Source: Pyxicephalus adspersus
Lineage: Eukaryota; Chordata; Amphibia; Anura; Pyxicephalidae
Assembly (NCBI RefSeq): GCF_032062135.1
Contig: NC_092861.1
Location: forward strand, 123,412,194-123,476,193
Length of the DNA stretch: 64,000 bases
Reading direction: 5' to 3'
The notes beneath the pieces are model-generated. The model was given only the letters and a program-made list of their open reading frames with translations. It made no database searches and was not told the origin of the DNA. The position numbers were made by a program, and so were the translations under genes. This document shows, one piece after another, positions 35,681 to 47,639 of the stretch. Numbering within the stretch: the first letter of the stretch is position 1; each line of letters opens with the position of its first letter.

Positions 35681-37589
35681 GGCTCACATTGGTACTTCAT
35701 TAGTGCTTAAAATATACTGGATACAGCATACTGGATTCCAGTTGACTGGTTAGGGGTATTGGAAAGCTTGCATTATCCCCTAAAACATTTTTTTATGCAG
35801 CAAAAACCAAAAAATTTACTAAGTAGTAAAATAATATATTTACAATTGGAATATGATCTTATATCAAATACAACAATTTCTGTATGTGCTAAGTCTTTAT
35901 TTAGAGTCCTAGCTGAATGTAGAATGTAGTACCAGGCTGGTCATACTGCCATAACATTCATAGCATCCTCTTGATTTGTTAAGTCATTTAAACTATATTG
36001 TGGATCAACTAATCTCTGTTCTGCCGAATTATATGGCTTCATTTGCATTTTTCTGCTCGTGAATATAGCTGAACTAAAACAGATGTTGCACGCAGCAATA
36101 ATATGAATATCTGCTTGTTGTTAACTGAGCAGCAATATGCATTCTACTAGATCAAATGCATTTAGGTATTTTCCTACCAATTACCATTTACTAACAAATT
36201 TACCAGCCGATCTAAGGAATTAGTTTGGGACTGATTCACACCCTGCTCTAATTTTAGGTTTCAAGCAGAAAACCAATTGACACAGCTCAGGTATCATTGT
36301 AATTGCACTACTTCAGAATTATAGTTGAACGGTATATTCATTCTTTTTGCAATCAGAAGCTGTGATCTCTATATTCATTCCCCGAGGACATTTCCAGTGA
36401 CATTTTGTATAGAATGGCATTATGATTTTAAACATAATTGCATAGTTAATAGGAAAATGTATATTTCACTCTGCACTTAATGACCCATTGAGCTAACCAA
36501 TACTACCCAAGAACATTTATGTAAATGTTTTAAGATGACAGGACATAATTCCTACACTATGTCTACTGTTCCTTTACATTTCTATGGAATTAGAACATAG
36601 CATGCTTATACATATACGACAATGTTCTTTAACCCCAAGGGCAATTCATTACGTTGTAATCATGTAATGGTGCTTTTATTGACACCAATGTAAGTGCTTG
36701 TGATTTGGTTTAATGAACTCTTCCACCATTGATAAGGCTAAGGTTCTGTTGGAGTGAGGAAACAAAGTAGATATATAAAAACGGTTGTGTCTTTTGATCA
36801 TGAAACCAACACAAGATTTGCATAACTTGAGCCTCTGGGCAGATATTTTTGACACCAAAAGCCACATTCCAAACACTAGCTTATACCTTTTATAAATACC
36901 AACAACTACCCCGCATTCTACAACCAATAATTATTACAATTTATTATTCCAGACCACATGTTTGCAAATGTTACAAAAGCTCTATAGAAATATATTGCAA
37001 ACAAATCTCCTTTTAAAGGTCAATCCCTCCCTTTACCGATAGTGTATTTCAGGTTTGAGGAAACACCGTTGATCGTTTTTAAAAGCAATGTTTTCCCATT
37101 TGCAGCCTGACCTCCGCACACTCAGAAATGTTGACACCATCAGCTGACTCTGTTATTCTGGCAATGAGTATCAAAGAATACATAATACATACACAACCAA
37201 AATTATTTATTTTAAAGGGAATTGGTGATCAAGTGATAGCCAAAAAATTATTTAAATGTTTATAACAAGCTTTACAACAAGCCTTCATTGACCATTTTAT
37301 CCACAAAAATCAGAGCAGTAACATTCTCCCAGAAACTCAGCTTAATATCCTCCCCCTCATTAAAGCACTTACCCCTTGTGAGACTAAAAGGCTCGAAGGC
37401 TTTTTTGTTAAATGGTGGAAGAGAGAGCAGAGAAGGCACACAGGTTTTTAGGCATTTTGGTTCTGCTGTGAATCTATAGATGAAATGCTTCACGGAGAGC
37501 TACAGAGCTTTATTGTTTTAAAGCCTATTTACTTGTTAGAAAATTGCAAATAAGTTTTTGTCAATAGCTTACTCTTAGGTTCACTTTTT
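35681..37589. other. Non-coding, apparently single-copy stretch
   Basis: No gene is seen. 36000-36560 has balanced composition, an octamer-like ATTTGCAT and no repeat signature. It is a candidate conserved non-coding block by appearance only. Confidence 0.45.
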
Positions 37590-37811
37590 GGGTCTGATTT
37601 ATTAAAGCTCTCCAAGGCTGGAGAGGATACACTTTCATCAGTTAAGCTGAGTGATACAGCAAACCTGGAATGGATCTAGTCCAGGATTCAAAACATTTGC
37701 TAGCAAATAGCAAATGACTGAAGAAATTGATTCCAGGTTTGCTGGATTACCGAGCTTCTCTGATCAAAGTGTTTTCTCTCTGGGCTTTGAGATCTTTAAT
37801 AAATCAGGCCC
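37590..37811. mobile_element. Palindromic MITE, copy 4, subfamily A
   Basis: The left end is GGGTCTGATTTATTAAAGCT and the right end is TTTAATAAATCAGGCCC. The spacer contains AACATTTGCTAGCAAATAGC. The left arm is close to consensus, while the right arm is more mutated (TTACCGAGCTTCTCTGATC). Confidence 0.9.
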
Positions 37812-39165
37812 TTTGTACAGGGTTGCCCTTGTGGGTAATTTTTTTTTCCTGACATTTCAACAGAATTGGCCTGAGATCTCCATGGAGCCTCTAGGATGGG
37901 GAGATTTTCTCTGCTCCCGGAGACTGTACATGTCTGCCTTTTCTGTCCCTGTTTTGTAGCAACCTGTATTGCCAAATTTTAAAAACAGAGAGTAGGCTAT
38001 AATTTTGTAAGTTACTTAGTATAATAGGACCGGATTGCATAGACCATTTTTCACCGTGCATTTCTATTTTTGTGTTCTTCATTTCCCCACCATCATATTA
38101 AAAGTAGCTCCCTGGTTTAGGGTCTCAGAATGTTCTCAATGTTTTCTCTTATATTAAGTTTGTCTAGCATTTAGACTGTTGTGTCATTTAAAGCCAATGC
38201 TAATATACTGTATTTTAGATCCTTTAAAAAAATTGGCCAAGACATTTCATGAATCCCACTACAAAGGCCATTATATTTAAGTCTCAGAACATTCAGAAAG
38301 CAGGCAATTTTTACTGCTGTAATGAAGTAGCCTTGCAGTTTAAATGCCACTTAATTGTTTCTTAAAAATACACCATTGGTTAGTCAACTCCCTTCCAACA
38401 ATCCAACTTTTCCTGTTCAAGCTCCAACAAATATTCAGGATGGAGTGGCTTGAAGCCTTTTCCCACTATGAGATCTTACTTTAAGCTATTTTAAACGTGA
38501 TAGAGTTTTATTGACACTCTCAACCCAGCTATTAGGAGACAATTGTATAATTGTTTTTTTCCACTCCTCATGGTACCTACTTAGGGCTGATTGAGGGCGA
38601 TCCCCCTATTTCGCTTCCCCGATCACCCACACCCTAGCTATCCCTCATTAAAACTTGACTTTACCATACACATTACTATCACCTTTCTCAGGCTCAGTTA
38701 AACTCTACCCCTCCATTAAGTTTCCTTAATGGTATTTATCATTTCTGAAATAAACCCCACTGATGTCTACCAACAATTCCCTGTTGTCAAGATCTTGGAT
38801 GTTACTCGGTAGTCTGGCTTTTTTTTGTTGCATCTATGTCCAATATTGTTGTTATACTTCCAACTTTTTTTGATTATTTATCTGTCAGTATATTGCCAGG
38901 AACACTTTGTCCTGGATTTTTATGTCAACCCAAATCTATTGTTCCACTGTTCTTTATATGTAAAACTGTTGTTTATCTGAATAAAAGGTTATTAAGGAGT
39001 TATTAAAAATACCTGAAAAACTTCTATAAAAGAGACCTGAATATTAAAGGATGGTCAGGAACTTCCCAATAGAACTTAGTAGTTTTAGGAACTACTATAG
39101 ATTGCTTTAGGAAAAACTGAATGATTTTCTAGAAGCACAGAATCTAACTGGGTATTAAGGCTTTA
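37812..39165. other. Non-coding stretch without recognised gene
   Basis: No gene or clear repeat is seen. Confidence 0.5.
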
Positions 39166-39169
39166 AAGT

Positions 39170-39394
39170 AAAGATAACAGACCGTTGATCCAGGGAACAT
39201 CCAAATGCCTCAAAGAATCAGGAAGAATTTTCTTTCCCCCTGTTAAAGCAAATTGTACCACATTTTTTTTTGCCTTCTTCTGGACCAACTATGTCCATAG
39301 GGTTTTATATCTGGGATATGTTTACTTCCCTAGTGGCCAAACTTGATGGACTTGAGTCTTTTTTTCAACCTGACTTACTATATAACTATGTAAT
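39170..39394 (+). mobile_element. Dispersed amphibian repeat, class uncertain
   Basis: The order GTTGATCCAGGGAACATCC, a CAGGAAGAATTTTC block, TGCCTTCTTCTGGACCAAC, AACTTGATGGACTTGAGTC and TCAACCTGACTTACTATATA is one I recognise from many frog transcripts and genomic repeats. It ends in a TAACTATGTAAT tail. It may be the 3' region of a retrotransposon. The 72-codon frame at 39270 is within it. Confidence 0.45.
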
Positions 39395-41229
39395 ATGCAA
39401 TTATAGTAAATCCAAATGGATGATATTTAATCTGCACAAAAACTGTATACATTGTTTTTTATATCCATTTCTGTTTACTTCAGTATAAAGTACATGCACT
39501 CACTTCAGTTTTAGCTCCACATCATTTCTCTGGACTGGCTAAAGTGACAACAATAGACCTGTTAGCATGGACATATTTATTCTTCACACGTGAAGCATGA
39601 GACATGAGGAAAATACAAGACATCACCTGTCCCTCCTGCATTATAAACAAACTGCCTGTTAACGTTTTTTATATATGTTAAGTTCCATTTTATTCCAGCT
39701 TTGTTGTTAGTCAGATTTAGTCTATTTCTAGCAACAAAATTGGGTTTGGTACCTTTTTTTAGATTAGCAGGCAAAGAGCATGTACTCCATACCATTATTA
39801 GTATTATCAGTCATTTTTTATTCTTATAACTGCTCCAACTTGATAAAAAGTAAAATCTTGTTGGTTGATCTTAGTTACTGTACTTTGTAAATCCTTGCGC
39901 AGAACTGCCCAACAGGGCTCCATGAAGATTGAACTATGCATAGTGTACCAAGTTTAGGAAATATCTAGACATATACATTTTGTTCCATTTTTTTCTACTA
40001 ATTGGTCAAATTTAAAGTAAACACGTGTACATTCCAAACCATACAAAGAAGCTGACACTACCTGCAAGCAGGCTCAGCAAATACAAATCTGGTCAACAAG
40101 AGGCCCACTTCTATTATTTTCAAGCATCAGAAATAATAATTTCAACATTTTACACAAAAATATGTAGTTCTCCTTGAGACTGTGCCATTTCTGCTTCCCG
40201 GTATTACTACCTTGCTAAAATACATGTGTCGATTCCTTTTATCAAAAAACCTCTATCCCCTGCTAAGGAAATTGAGCAATTTGCAAAGAAAAGTGATTAG
40301 TCTTCAATTCCATTATCTCAGTTGATAAATATTTTTTATGTATACAAGAATATGTAACCATAGAAAGTGCAGCTAATATAGTCCAGTGTGTCTGATGATA
40401 GTTATCCTGCACTAGAAACAAATTACGGTGTTCAGAAAGTTTGAAGGACTGAGATGAAATGCATCACACGCAACAGCAAATTTGCCTGTCAAGTTTTTTT
40501 TATTTTATATTACTAGTTGTTTCCATTTATTTTATTCTAAATCTCATATTTGTGATGTTTCTGCCTTCCTACAGGATATTCCAGATCAGAGCATACTGAT
40601 TTACAGCTTCAATCAACAACTGACAATTGCAGTTCCTGCTAAGTGAGAGCTGCTCGGTAACAGGTATTTCACATTTTCATAAGTCAAAACATATCACCCT
40701 AAAGTAAAGAGGTTCATTCACACGAACCAATTTTCTGAAATCAGCCAATATCAAGACCTTCTAAATGCAAGTTCACAGTCTAGAGGCAAGATGAAAAAAA
40801 AAAAAGAAAAAAGTCACGCCTGAATTGCCAGGTGGATGGCGTGGATGGCAATAGGCTTGTTTCAGTTAATATTTATTTTAGCTCTCATTTAACGGTCTGT
40901 TTCATTGCCAACCTATTTTTTCAATTTGGTTTATCAAAAGGTGTTAAGGCTATATTTAGATGGAAACTTGGCTAATTAATTAAAACACTTTACATTTTTT
41001 GATAAGGCACACACTTTTTTAAGTGGTTCTCCAGTTAAAGCCCAACCCTTTTCACATTTATATTCTTGACATATTTTCTGTGCACTCTGTAATTATTGAT
41101 ACAATAAATTTACAGTCTGATAATGTTAGGTGAAACCTATTTAACTCTTCAGTTGGCAACTTCATACTTCTATGTTCATGTCCTGACAGCAGAGTTGGTG
41201 ATTCTTAATCACCAAGTCCATCAAATCCA
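39395..41229. other. Non-coding stretch; one exon-like segment
   Basis: No gene is called. A pyrimidine tract and AG at 40575, followed by a 23-codon open phase to a TAA/TGA region and a GT at 40665, resemble a small exon (40576-40664). There is no supporting exon nearby; see findings. Confidence 0.45.
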
Positions 41230-41400
41230 ACTGTTGGAATATTGCATTAAAAAGACATTGAATCCTGCATACACAGAGCCGTAAACCCATGGCAGATCCA
41301 AAGGAAGGTAAAACAAACTTTAAAAACATGGTTGAATTAATTCCAGTTGGTGCAAAAAAGTTCTTCCTGATCCCCTAAAACAATAAGATATTCAGTGGGT
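41230..41400. mobile_element. Possible dispersed repeat fragment
   Basis: GTTGAATTAATTCCAGTTGG and AGTTCTTCCTGATCCCCTAA resemble, in reverse complement, the first part of the repeat at 39170. The boundaries and family are uncertain. Confidence 0.3.
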
Positions 41401-41411
41401 TAACAATCCAC

Positions 41412-41628
41412 TGGCCCTGATTTATTAAAGCTTGGAGAGAATACACTTTCACCAGTGAAGCTGGGTGGTCTAACAAACCTGGGATGGATCTGGTCCAGGA
41501 TTCAAAGCATTTGCTAGCAAATAGCAAATGACATTGAAGAAATCCATTCCAGGTTTGCTGGATCACCCAGCTTCACTGGTGAAAGTGTATTCTCTCCAGC
41601 CTTGGAGAGCTTTAATAAATCAGGGCCA
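41412..41628. mobile_element. Palindromic MITE, copy 5, subfamily A, well preserved
   Basis: TGGCCCTGATTTATTAAAGC on the left pairs with its complement ending at 41628. AATACACTTTCACCAGTGAA pairs with TTCACTGGTGAAAGTGTATT, and CAAACCTGGGATGG pairs with CCATTCCAGGTTTG. The left arm has a small deletion after AAAGCTTGG. This is one of the two best-preserved copies in the window. Confidence 0.93.
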
Positions 41629-41699
41629 TTGTGTCACTCATGATAAATAATTATAGCCAATAATGGTATATGTCTATAGGATAGGAGCAGTATTTTTAA

Positions 41700-42647
41700 C
41701 CTCCCAACTGTTAAGCCCGTACTTTTTCGTATTAAAAAAAGTTGCAATTATCGATAACCCCGTACTTTTCTCACTCCCCACTTACCTGGTCCCGCTGTGC
41801 TCATCCAGTGTCGATTGTGTCTCGTCCTTCAGCATCGATCTCCCTCTCCAGCGTCGGGTGCCGTCTCCAATACCAGCGGGACCGGTAAGATGCCGGCCGG
41901 CATCTTGTGTTCCGCCTGGTCCCGCTGATCGTCCCGCGTCGTTCTCCTTCCAGCGCCAGGTGCTCTCTGAAACAAAAAGCCGGCCGGCGGAGAAAAAAAA
42001 AAGCCGGCCGGCTTCTTGTGCGTGCGTGCGCGATGACGTCGGCGTGTGTGCGGGAAATTCAAATTGAAACTCATTCATTCATTTTGTATTGGATTGGATA
42101 CAGGAGTTTGTATTCAATCCAATACAAAATGAATGAATGAGTTTCAATTAAAAATAAATACAAAGTATGTATTTTGAATTGGATTGGATACAGGAATTTG
42201 TATTCAATCCAATACATAATGAGAGATTGAATTTTGTTCTCATTTTGTATTGGATTGAATACAAAGTCCTGTATCCAATCCAATACAAAATAATAGAAAA
42301 TATATTTATGTGGTTTTGTCTATAGGTATGTGACGGACACTAGGGAGGTGTTTTAGAAAAATATATTACTATACAGTATACCGAATTATCGCATTTTCAG
42401 TATTTTTCATTTATTTATGTATTCTTGTTTAAGCTGAATTTTGTGTTTTTCCTTTAATTTTATTAAAAGTATTTTTTTTTTACATGATTGTGTGTTTCAA
42501 ACATTTTTTATAATCATTATATCTACTAGACCCCTATTCGGACATATTTCTGTAAGTTACAGGTCTACAATTTAAAAAAAAAAATTTCATGAAAACCTGT
42601 AACGCTTTTGGTACAGAAATCTAGACATCAGTGTAACGCCCAGGTGG
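41700..42647. mobile_element. TTAA-flanked DNA transposon, 948 bp, no transposase
   Basis: TTAA occurs on both sides (41696-41699 and 42648-42651). The inner termini, CCTCCCAACTGTTAAG on the left and complement CCACCTGGGCGTTACA on the right, are related. The right part (CAATTTAAAA..., TTCATGAAAACCTGTAACGC) matches the element end at 47904. 41780-42060 is a CpG-rich island with GCCGGCCGGC repeats and TGACGTCG. 42062-42290 holds stacked inverted repeats of a GTATTGGATTGGATAC unit. The several frames on both strands here have no transposase similarity that I can see. piggyBac and Kolobok both use TTAA, and I cannot choose between them. Confidence 0.7.
42062..42149. repeat. Perfect 35-bp inverted repeat (hairpin)
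   Basis: The arm 42062-42096 begins AATTGAAACTCATTCATTC and ends TGGATTG. The arm 42115-42149 is its exact reverse complement. Allowing one mismatch, the stem extends to 40 bp with an 8-nt loop. Two related half-palindromes of the same GTATTGGATTGGATACAGGA unit follow at about 42176-42215 and, inverted, 42246-42287. Confidence 0.92.
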
Positions 42648-42651
42648 TTAA

Positions 42652-43147
42652 ATCAATTAATTGAGCAGGAGAGAACCAACTCCACAGGAAATCTAGTTCA
42701 AATTTTTTCAATTTCAATTTACTCAAAATGCAAAGAGTACACCTTGTTATTTGCAGTGTGGACATGTTTAAAACAATGTTAAATACCCATATAAAATCTA
42801 TGTAATTTCACAAGTTGATTATATTTCTTTCTTAGGCTATGTTCACACTGGCCATAAGGTTGAGACTTGTTTATCTCTTCCCCATGCAGTAGAACCACTG
42901 CTTCTAGGGAAACATTACATGTAGCTTATCCTGGTGGCAGTTCAAATGAGAATGAATAGGGGTAGCAGAGAGCAATACTAGCACTACTAAAATGTTGGAT
43001 ACCCTCCATACCCTTTACATTTAAAAAGGAGAACAGAAAGTAAATGTAAAAACAATGTTTATGAAATCCATGAAGGTAAGCAATATTTGCATCAACCTGC
43101 TGAATTACTATGAGCCATCCTGAACTGTTTGATATCAGATCTAATTA
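42652..43147. other. Non-coding; possible Harbinger-like left end
   Basis: No gene is seen. TTAGGCTATGTTCACACTGG at about 42834 looks like a TTA target followed by a GGCTATGTTCACAC terminus, similar in style to the Harbinger-like MITEs. The other end was not found. Confidence 0.35.
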
Positions 43148-43313
43148 TTAAGGAAAATTTCCTTGAACTTCCAATGGTTCAGCGAAATTTTGGCGAACTG
43201 ATTTTGCGAAGCCATTGGAAGATCGAGGAAATTATAACACGAGGATTCACAGGGGATTCACAGGATTCCCTGGGAATCCTCCTGTTTGCGATCACCGGGG
43301 CACTAGAGGTTAA
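43148..43313. mobile_element. Short hairpin-rich TTAA-bounded element
   Basis: The segment is bounded by TTAA at 43148-43151 and 43310-43313. It has CTTCCAATGGTTC pairing with GAAGCCATTGGAAG, then tandem GGGGATTCACAGGATTCCC and GGGAATCCTCCTG blocks. The right end, complement CCTCTAGTGCCCCGGTGATC, resembles the CCTCCCTAGCGGT terminus of the larger TTAA family. The 83-codon frame across it is not a gene. Confidence 0.5.
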
Positions 43314-43978
43314 TTACCTACTAATTATTAGCAATAAAGATTTCAGTTCTACAAGTAAACTACTAAAATGTTTAGATTAAAGGTAATCAACAGGTAAGTC
43401 TACTTATGGATAGATGTATGAATGTAATTTCTGTCCATCTATGGTCACAATTTGTAATATTCCTTTTTAAGCTGCCCACACAGAAAACTGAATGGTCACT
43501 CTGCAAGGAATAATTAATTTATTAAGACAAATGTGGCCAAAACTTACATTGAAATTGGGTGCAATAAAATGTGCACAAAAACATTTTTGCTCACACATAA
43601 TTAGATAGATAATGTCAGCATATTTTATATTTCACTTTGCACTCTGTTATTGGGTGATTGAGAGGTCAATGGCAAGGCCTTACAGTTGTTGCGGGGAACA
43701 GGGCATTTTACTATGTAAAATAATCCCTTTATAAAATATGTCCTATCGGAGCTTAAAATTAACCTTTACTAGTAGTTGGTGGGAAGGGAAACTAATTTCT
43801 CACACCAGTGAATTAATATATAAAACAATATCTAATAATGAAAAAAAATCAAGAATTAAGCCCTGGGAAATGTCCTTGCTCTGTTCTGGCTAGTTGATAG
43901 AAGAGGATACTGTGTGCTTTGTGAGAATTCTTAGCTGTTTACCTTAATTCTAACCAAATAAATAGCTTTTCAGACATA
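43314..43978. other. Non-coding stretch without recognised gene
   Basis: No gene or clear repeat is seen. Confidence 0.5.
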
Positions 43979-44059
43979 TTCTCTTTCTTCTTTCTTTGTT
44001 TCTTTCATTTCTTTCTTTCTTTTTCTTTCTTTCCATCTCTCTCTTTCTCTCTCCCTCTT

Positions 44060-44105
<46 letters not shown>

Positions 44106-44223
44106 CACAGAGAGGGAGATAATATATACAGAGAGGGAGAGAGAAAGAAAGAAAGAGAAAGAAAGAAAGAAAGAAAGAAAAAGAAAGATACAGATACTGT
44201 ATATATATATATATATATATATA
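43979..44223. repeat. Compound palindromic microsatellite (CT)/(TA)/(GA)/(TA)
   Basis: A pyrimidine tract of TTTC and TCTC units (43979-44056) is followed by (TA)n (44062-44100). A purine tract of AGAG and GAAA units (44107-44190) and another (TA)n (44198-44222) complete it. The pyrimidine and purine tracts are inverted copies, so the whole region can form a long hairpin. The Tyr/Ile and Lys/Glu/Arg frames on both strands are translation of this simple sequence. Confidence 0.93.
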
Positions 44224-44346
44224 CATACAGGTACACTTCTTTTACTAACAGATTACACTTTTGAGAGTCTGTTTCTATATATTCAGTTATACATTTATTC
44301 ATAAAGCAAAATTACCAATTTTTATTAAGTCACTTATATTTTGATA

Positions 44347-44469
<123 letters not shown>

Positions 44470-45902
44470 CCCTTGCTTGCCTAAATTGTATCCCTTTCTG
44501 TTTCCTCATATTTCTATGGTTTCAGAGAATTTTATTCCAACATTGCTTTGTAAAATTCTTTTGATTTGCACAGCACGATCCTCATTATTTTCAACTCTTA
44601 AATTATCCACAATCATCAGAACAGCACTGCAAAACTGTTAGGCATAGAAGCAATTGGACAAGCCTAATAACAGAATAACTGTACAATCTAAGAAGCATTA
44701 TATTACTTTTAGGCGAATATGCTGTGTGGTAATACGCATAGTGTGTGGTTTTCCAATTAAAAATATGTCTTTTGGTTTACTGGTGATTGACATGATAAAT
44801 GACATACTAAAACATAAACACACCCTACTGCAGAATCTTTTGAAGAATAGTTCTATATATTCTAATCAACATCTTATCCTTCCTTCTCTTTTACATATGT
44901 TTAAGAATTTTTACCTTTAACATTGTTATTGGGAATTATAAATGTTATAAACTTTTACACTGTCTTTAGGTGTTACTTAGGTAAAAAAAAATATATGAAA
45001 AGAAGGTATGGATGGTGATCACAAAATACCCCTAATGTGTAATATTGAAATGTATAAGCAGTGAGAGAAGAATTTAAAAAAAAAGTTGCATGCAATTTTA
45101 GGTGAGAGAATGTGATATAACTGTCCAATATTTAAGAATAATATGAATAGGGAACCCAAATGTTGTTTCATGTTGTCATAGAAACAAGGGTTGAGGCAGG
45201 AGGCATGGATCAAAGAAACGTGTTTGGAGATAAACTGGGTTTTCAGGCTATGGGGAGGAGGCTGAGATGCCTGCAAGGGAAATCATGAAAATGATAGGAA
45301 TGAAGACATGTAGTAAATGTCTAGCTAGTCAAGATGTGTGTTGACAGGCAGGAACAAGCAGGAGATCTCTGGGGTTTAAAGAGTTGTGAACAGCTTGTGG
45401 ATAGAAAGAAAAACTAACCTTTCACAGGAGATGAATGGAAGAGGAAGACAGAGGAGCAGTGTTGGTTCTGATTGGTGGCTCTGTATAATTAATAAAGAGT
45501 AGAAAATGGTACTAAAAGTAAGATTTTGGGGAGACAGTGTTAAAGGCCATCTTCAGGTACATATAAATCCCCCCCCCATCCCCCCAATTCCATCTCAATT
45601 CCATCTTCTAAACCCTTTCTACCTTTATTATAAATGTAAGACCCCTCCCTTCCCAACCCACCCTTTTATGTCTCTGCCTTATCATGACATAGTCAAACCT
45701 GTTTGGAGCCTAAGGTGGCAATGTGAGCACCTGGAAAGTAACTCTCCCAACCTAGTATACAAAAGACTTTATAATATCTTACTACATGAACAATAATCAG
45801 GTCACCCATACTTTACTAGATATTGGGAGAAAGAACTGGGATTTTCTCTAGAACCAGAAAAACTTTCTAGATCAGCCAGGGACCAGGATTGTTGTTTTAA
45901 AT
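44470..45902. other. Non-coding stretch without recognised gene
   Basis: No gene is seen. There is a short C-rich run at 45570-45586. The 88- and 96-codon frames at 44654 and 45506 show no domain or repeat match. Confidence 0.5.
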
Positions 45903-46118
45903 GGCCTGATTTAATAAAGCTCTCCAAGGCTAGATAGAATTCACTTTTATCAGTAAAGCTGGGTAATCCAGCCAACCTGGAATGGATCTGGTCCAAGATT
46001 TAAAATATTTGCTTGCAAAGAGCAAATTACTTTTAGGTAGTCCATTCCACGAGTGCTGAATCACCCAGCTTCACTGATGAGTGTATCCTCTCCAGCCTTG
46101 GAGTGCTTTAATGAATCT
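45903..46118. mobile_element. Palindromic MITE, copy 6, subfamily A, diverged
   Basis: Left GGCCTGATTTAATAAAGCTC and right GGAGTGCTTTAATGAATC are the family ends. AACCTGGAATGGATCTGGTC and ATCACCCAGCTTCACTGATG identify the core. The right terminus has decayed. Confidence 0.85.
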
Positions 46119-46665
46119 CATTAGATGGTATAGGTGCCCGACTAAAATCCACAGGTTTGTCCCTTCATATCCCCTAACTTGCTGCAGATGCGATTGATCC
46201 CAGGGTTCTATGCTACATCTTTGGAGTTCTTGCCAAACTAATAAATCTCTTTGGAACATGTCTTTTACTTATGTATTTGATTCATGGGCACAGATATCCA
46301 CACACACCCCTCTATCACCTTATTAGCTATCTTACCTGGCTAAAACAAAACCATCAAATGAAGGCTTTTATGCCACTTATTTTATCAGGTTAGAGAATTA
46401 TATAATATGACAATTAAAGTATATATAGAATTATCGCTACGTACTAGGGCTATTCCTCTATACCCACCATGTTGGAATTGGTATGTGAAGGTAATAATAT
46501 TGAATCCATGGGAAAACCAAAAATATAGGAGTAAAAAGAATCCAGTGATATGATGTCCTGGGAAACCTGGGACCACTTAAAGACATCCCCAGATAATAAA
46601 TCCTATTTCTGCTGATTATTAGGTCTAATGTTTGTCTGGGTACTGTTTGCAGCATGCATATATTG
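46119..46665. other. Non-coding stretch without recognised gene
   Basis: No gene or clear repeat is seen. Confidence 0.5.
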
Positions 46666-46889
46666 AGGCTGATTTATTAAAGCTCTCCAATGCTGGAGAG
46701 GATACACTTTTATCAGTGAAGCTGGGTGATCTAGCAAACCTGGAATGGATTTCCTAAAAGTAATTTGCTATTTGTTAGCAAATGTTTTCAAACCTGGACC
46801 AGATCCATTTCAGGTTTGCTGGATCACCCAGCTTCGCTGATGAAAGTGTATCCTCTCCAGCATTGGAGAGCTTTAATAAATCAGGCCCA
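46666..46889. mobile_element. Palindromic MITE, copy 7, subfamily A, best preserved
   Basis: GAGGCTGATTTATTAAAGCT pairs with AGCTTTAATAAATCAGGCCC. GGATACACTTTTATCAGTGA pairs with CGCTGATGAAAGTGTATCC, and AGCAAACCTGGAATGGAT pairs with ATCCATTTCAGGTTTGCT. The arms of roughly 100 bp have few mismatches by eye. The frame at 46765 lies in the right arm and is not a gene. Confidence 0.93.
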
Positions 46890-47068
46890 TAGTGTCTATA
46901 TTTTAGGTGTATTACTTATAGATTTGAATAAGTTCACTTTTTGTTTGTAAAGTCATGAGTGTACTGCATATTCTTATTTTTCTTTTTTCATTTGTTCTGT
47001 ATTGAGATGCTCTTGTTTATTGCCTGGCTATGTTTTATCAGCCTCATGGGATCCTCTTTTTCTGTATA

Positions 47069-47638
47069 CAGTGGTACCTCGGTATAAGTCCGCTTTGGAA
47101 TAAGTCCAACTTGGTATAAGTTCTATTTAGACACGATACCTGGTATACCAACTTTTTGCTAGAACTTGTATTGGTCAAAATGAGTCATAACACCGCACAC
47201 TACCCTTATTTACCTCTCTCAAGACAAAGCCACGACTGGCCATGAGCGTCAGCACGCCAGTTGCTACCATTCAGTGATCAACCTGCGCTAACTATATGTG
47301 ATATACATAACATCTCCTCCTCCTCCCTTCTCAGCACCATCCTAGTAGGCACTCGACTCTTCTCAGCAAGGTATAGTAAGGTTAAATTTTCATTTATTTC
47401 ATCTAATTGCTTTTGTATTTATGTATTTTAGTATTAGGCAGTGTTTAAATTATTTTTTACAACCCTATCAATGTATAATATGCCAATAACAATAGAATTT
47501 TTTTTCATGGGAACAGATTATTCATTTTACTTTTATTTCTTATGTTAAAAATTTGTTTGGTATAAGTCCTGTTTGGTAAAAGTCCAAGAATCTGGAATAG
47601 AATAAGGATTTATACCAAAGTACCACGGAATACCACTG
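47069..47638. mobile_element. Tigger/pogo-like (Tc1/mariner) MITE, 570 bp
   Basis: The left end CAGTGGTACCTCGGTATAAG and the right end, complement CAGTGGTATTCCGTGGTACT, are imperfect terminal repeats. Subterminal GGTATAAGTCC motifs recur at both ends. TA precedes the left end (47067-47068), while the right-side TA has mutated to CA. There is no transposase frame. Confidence 0.75.
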
Positions 47639-47639
47639 C

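Noticed and set aside
41663..42067. 134-codon plus-strand open frame
   Set aside because: It starts upstream of the TTAA element and runs through its CpG-rich, stop-poor island. High GC content explains the open frame, and the opposite strand is equally open.
43970..44304. Frames rich in Tyr/Ile and Lys/Glu/Arg
   Set aside because: Pure translation of CT, GA and TA microsatellites.
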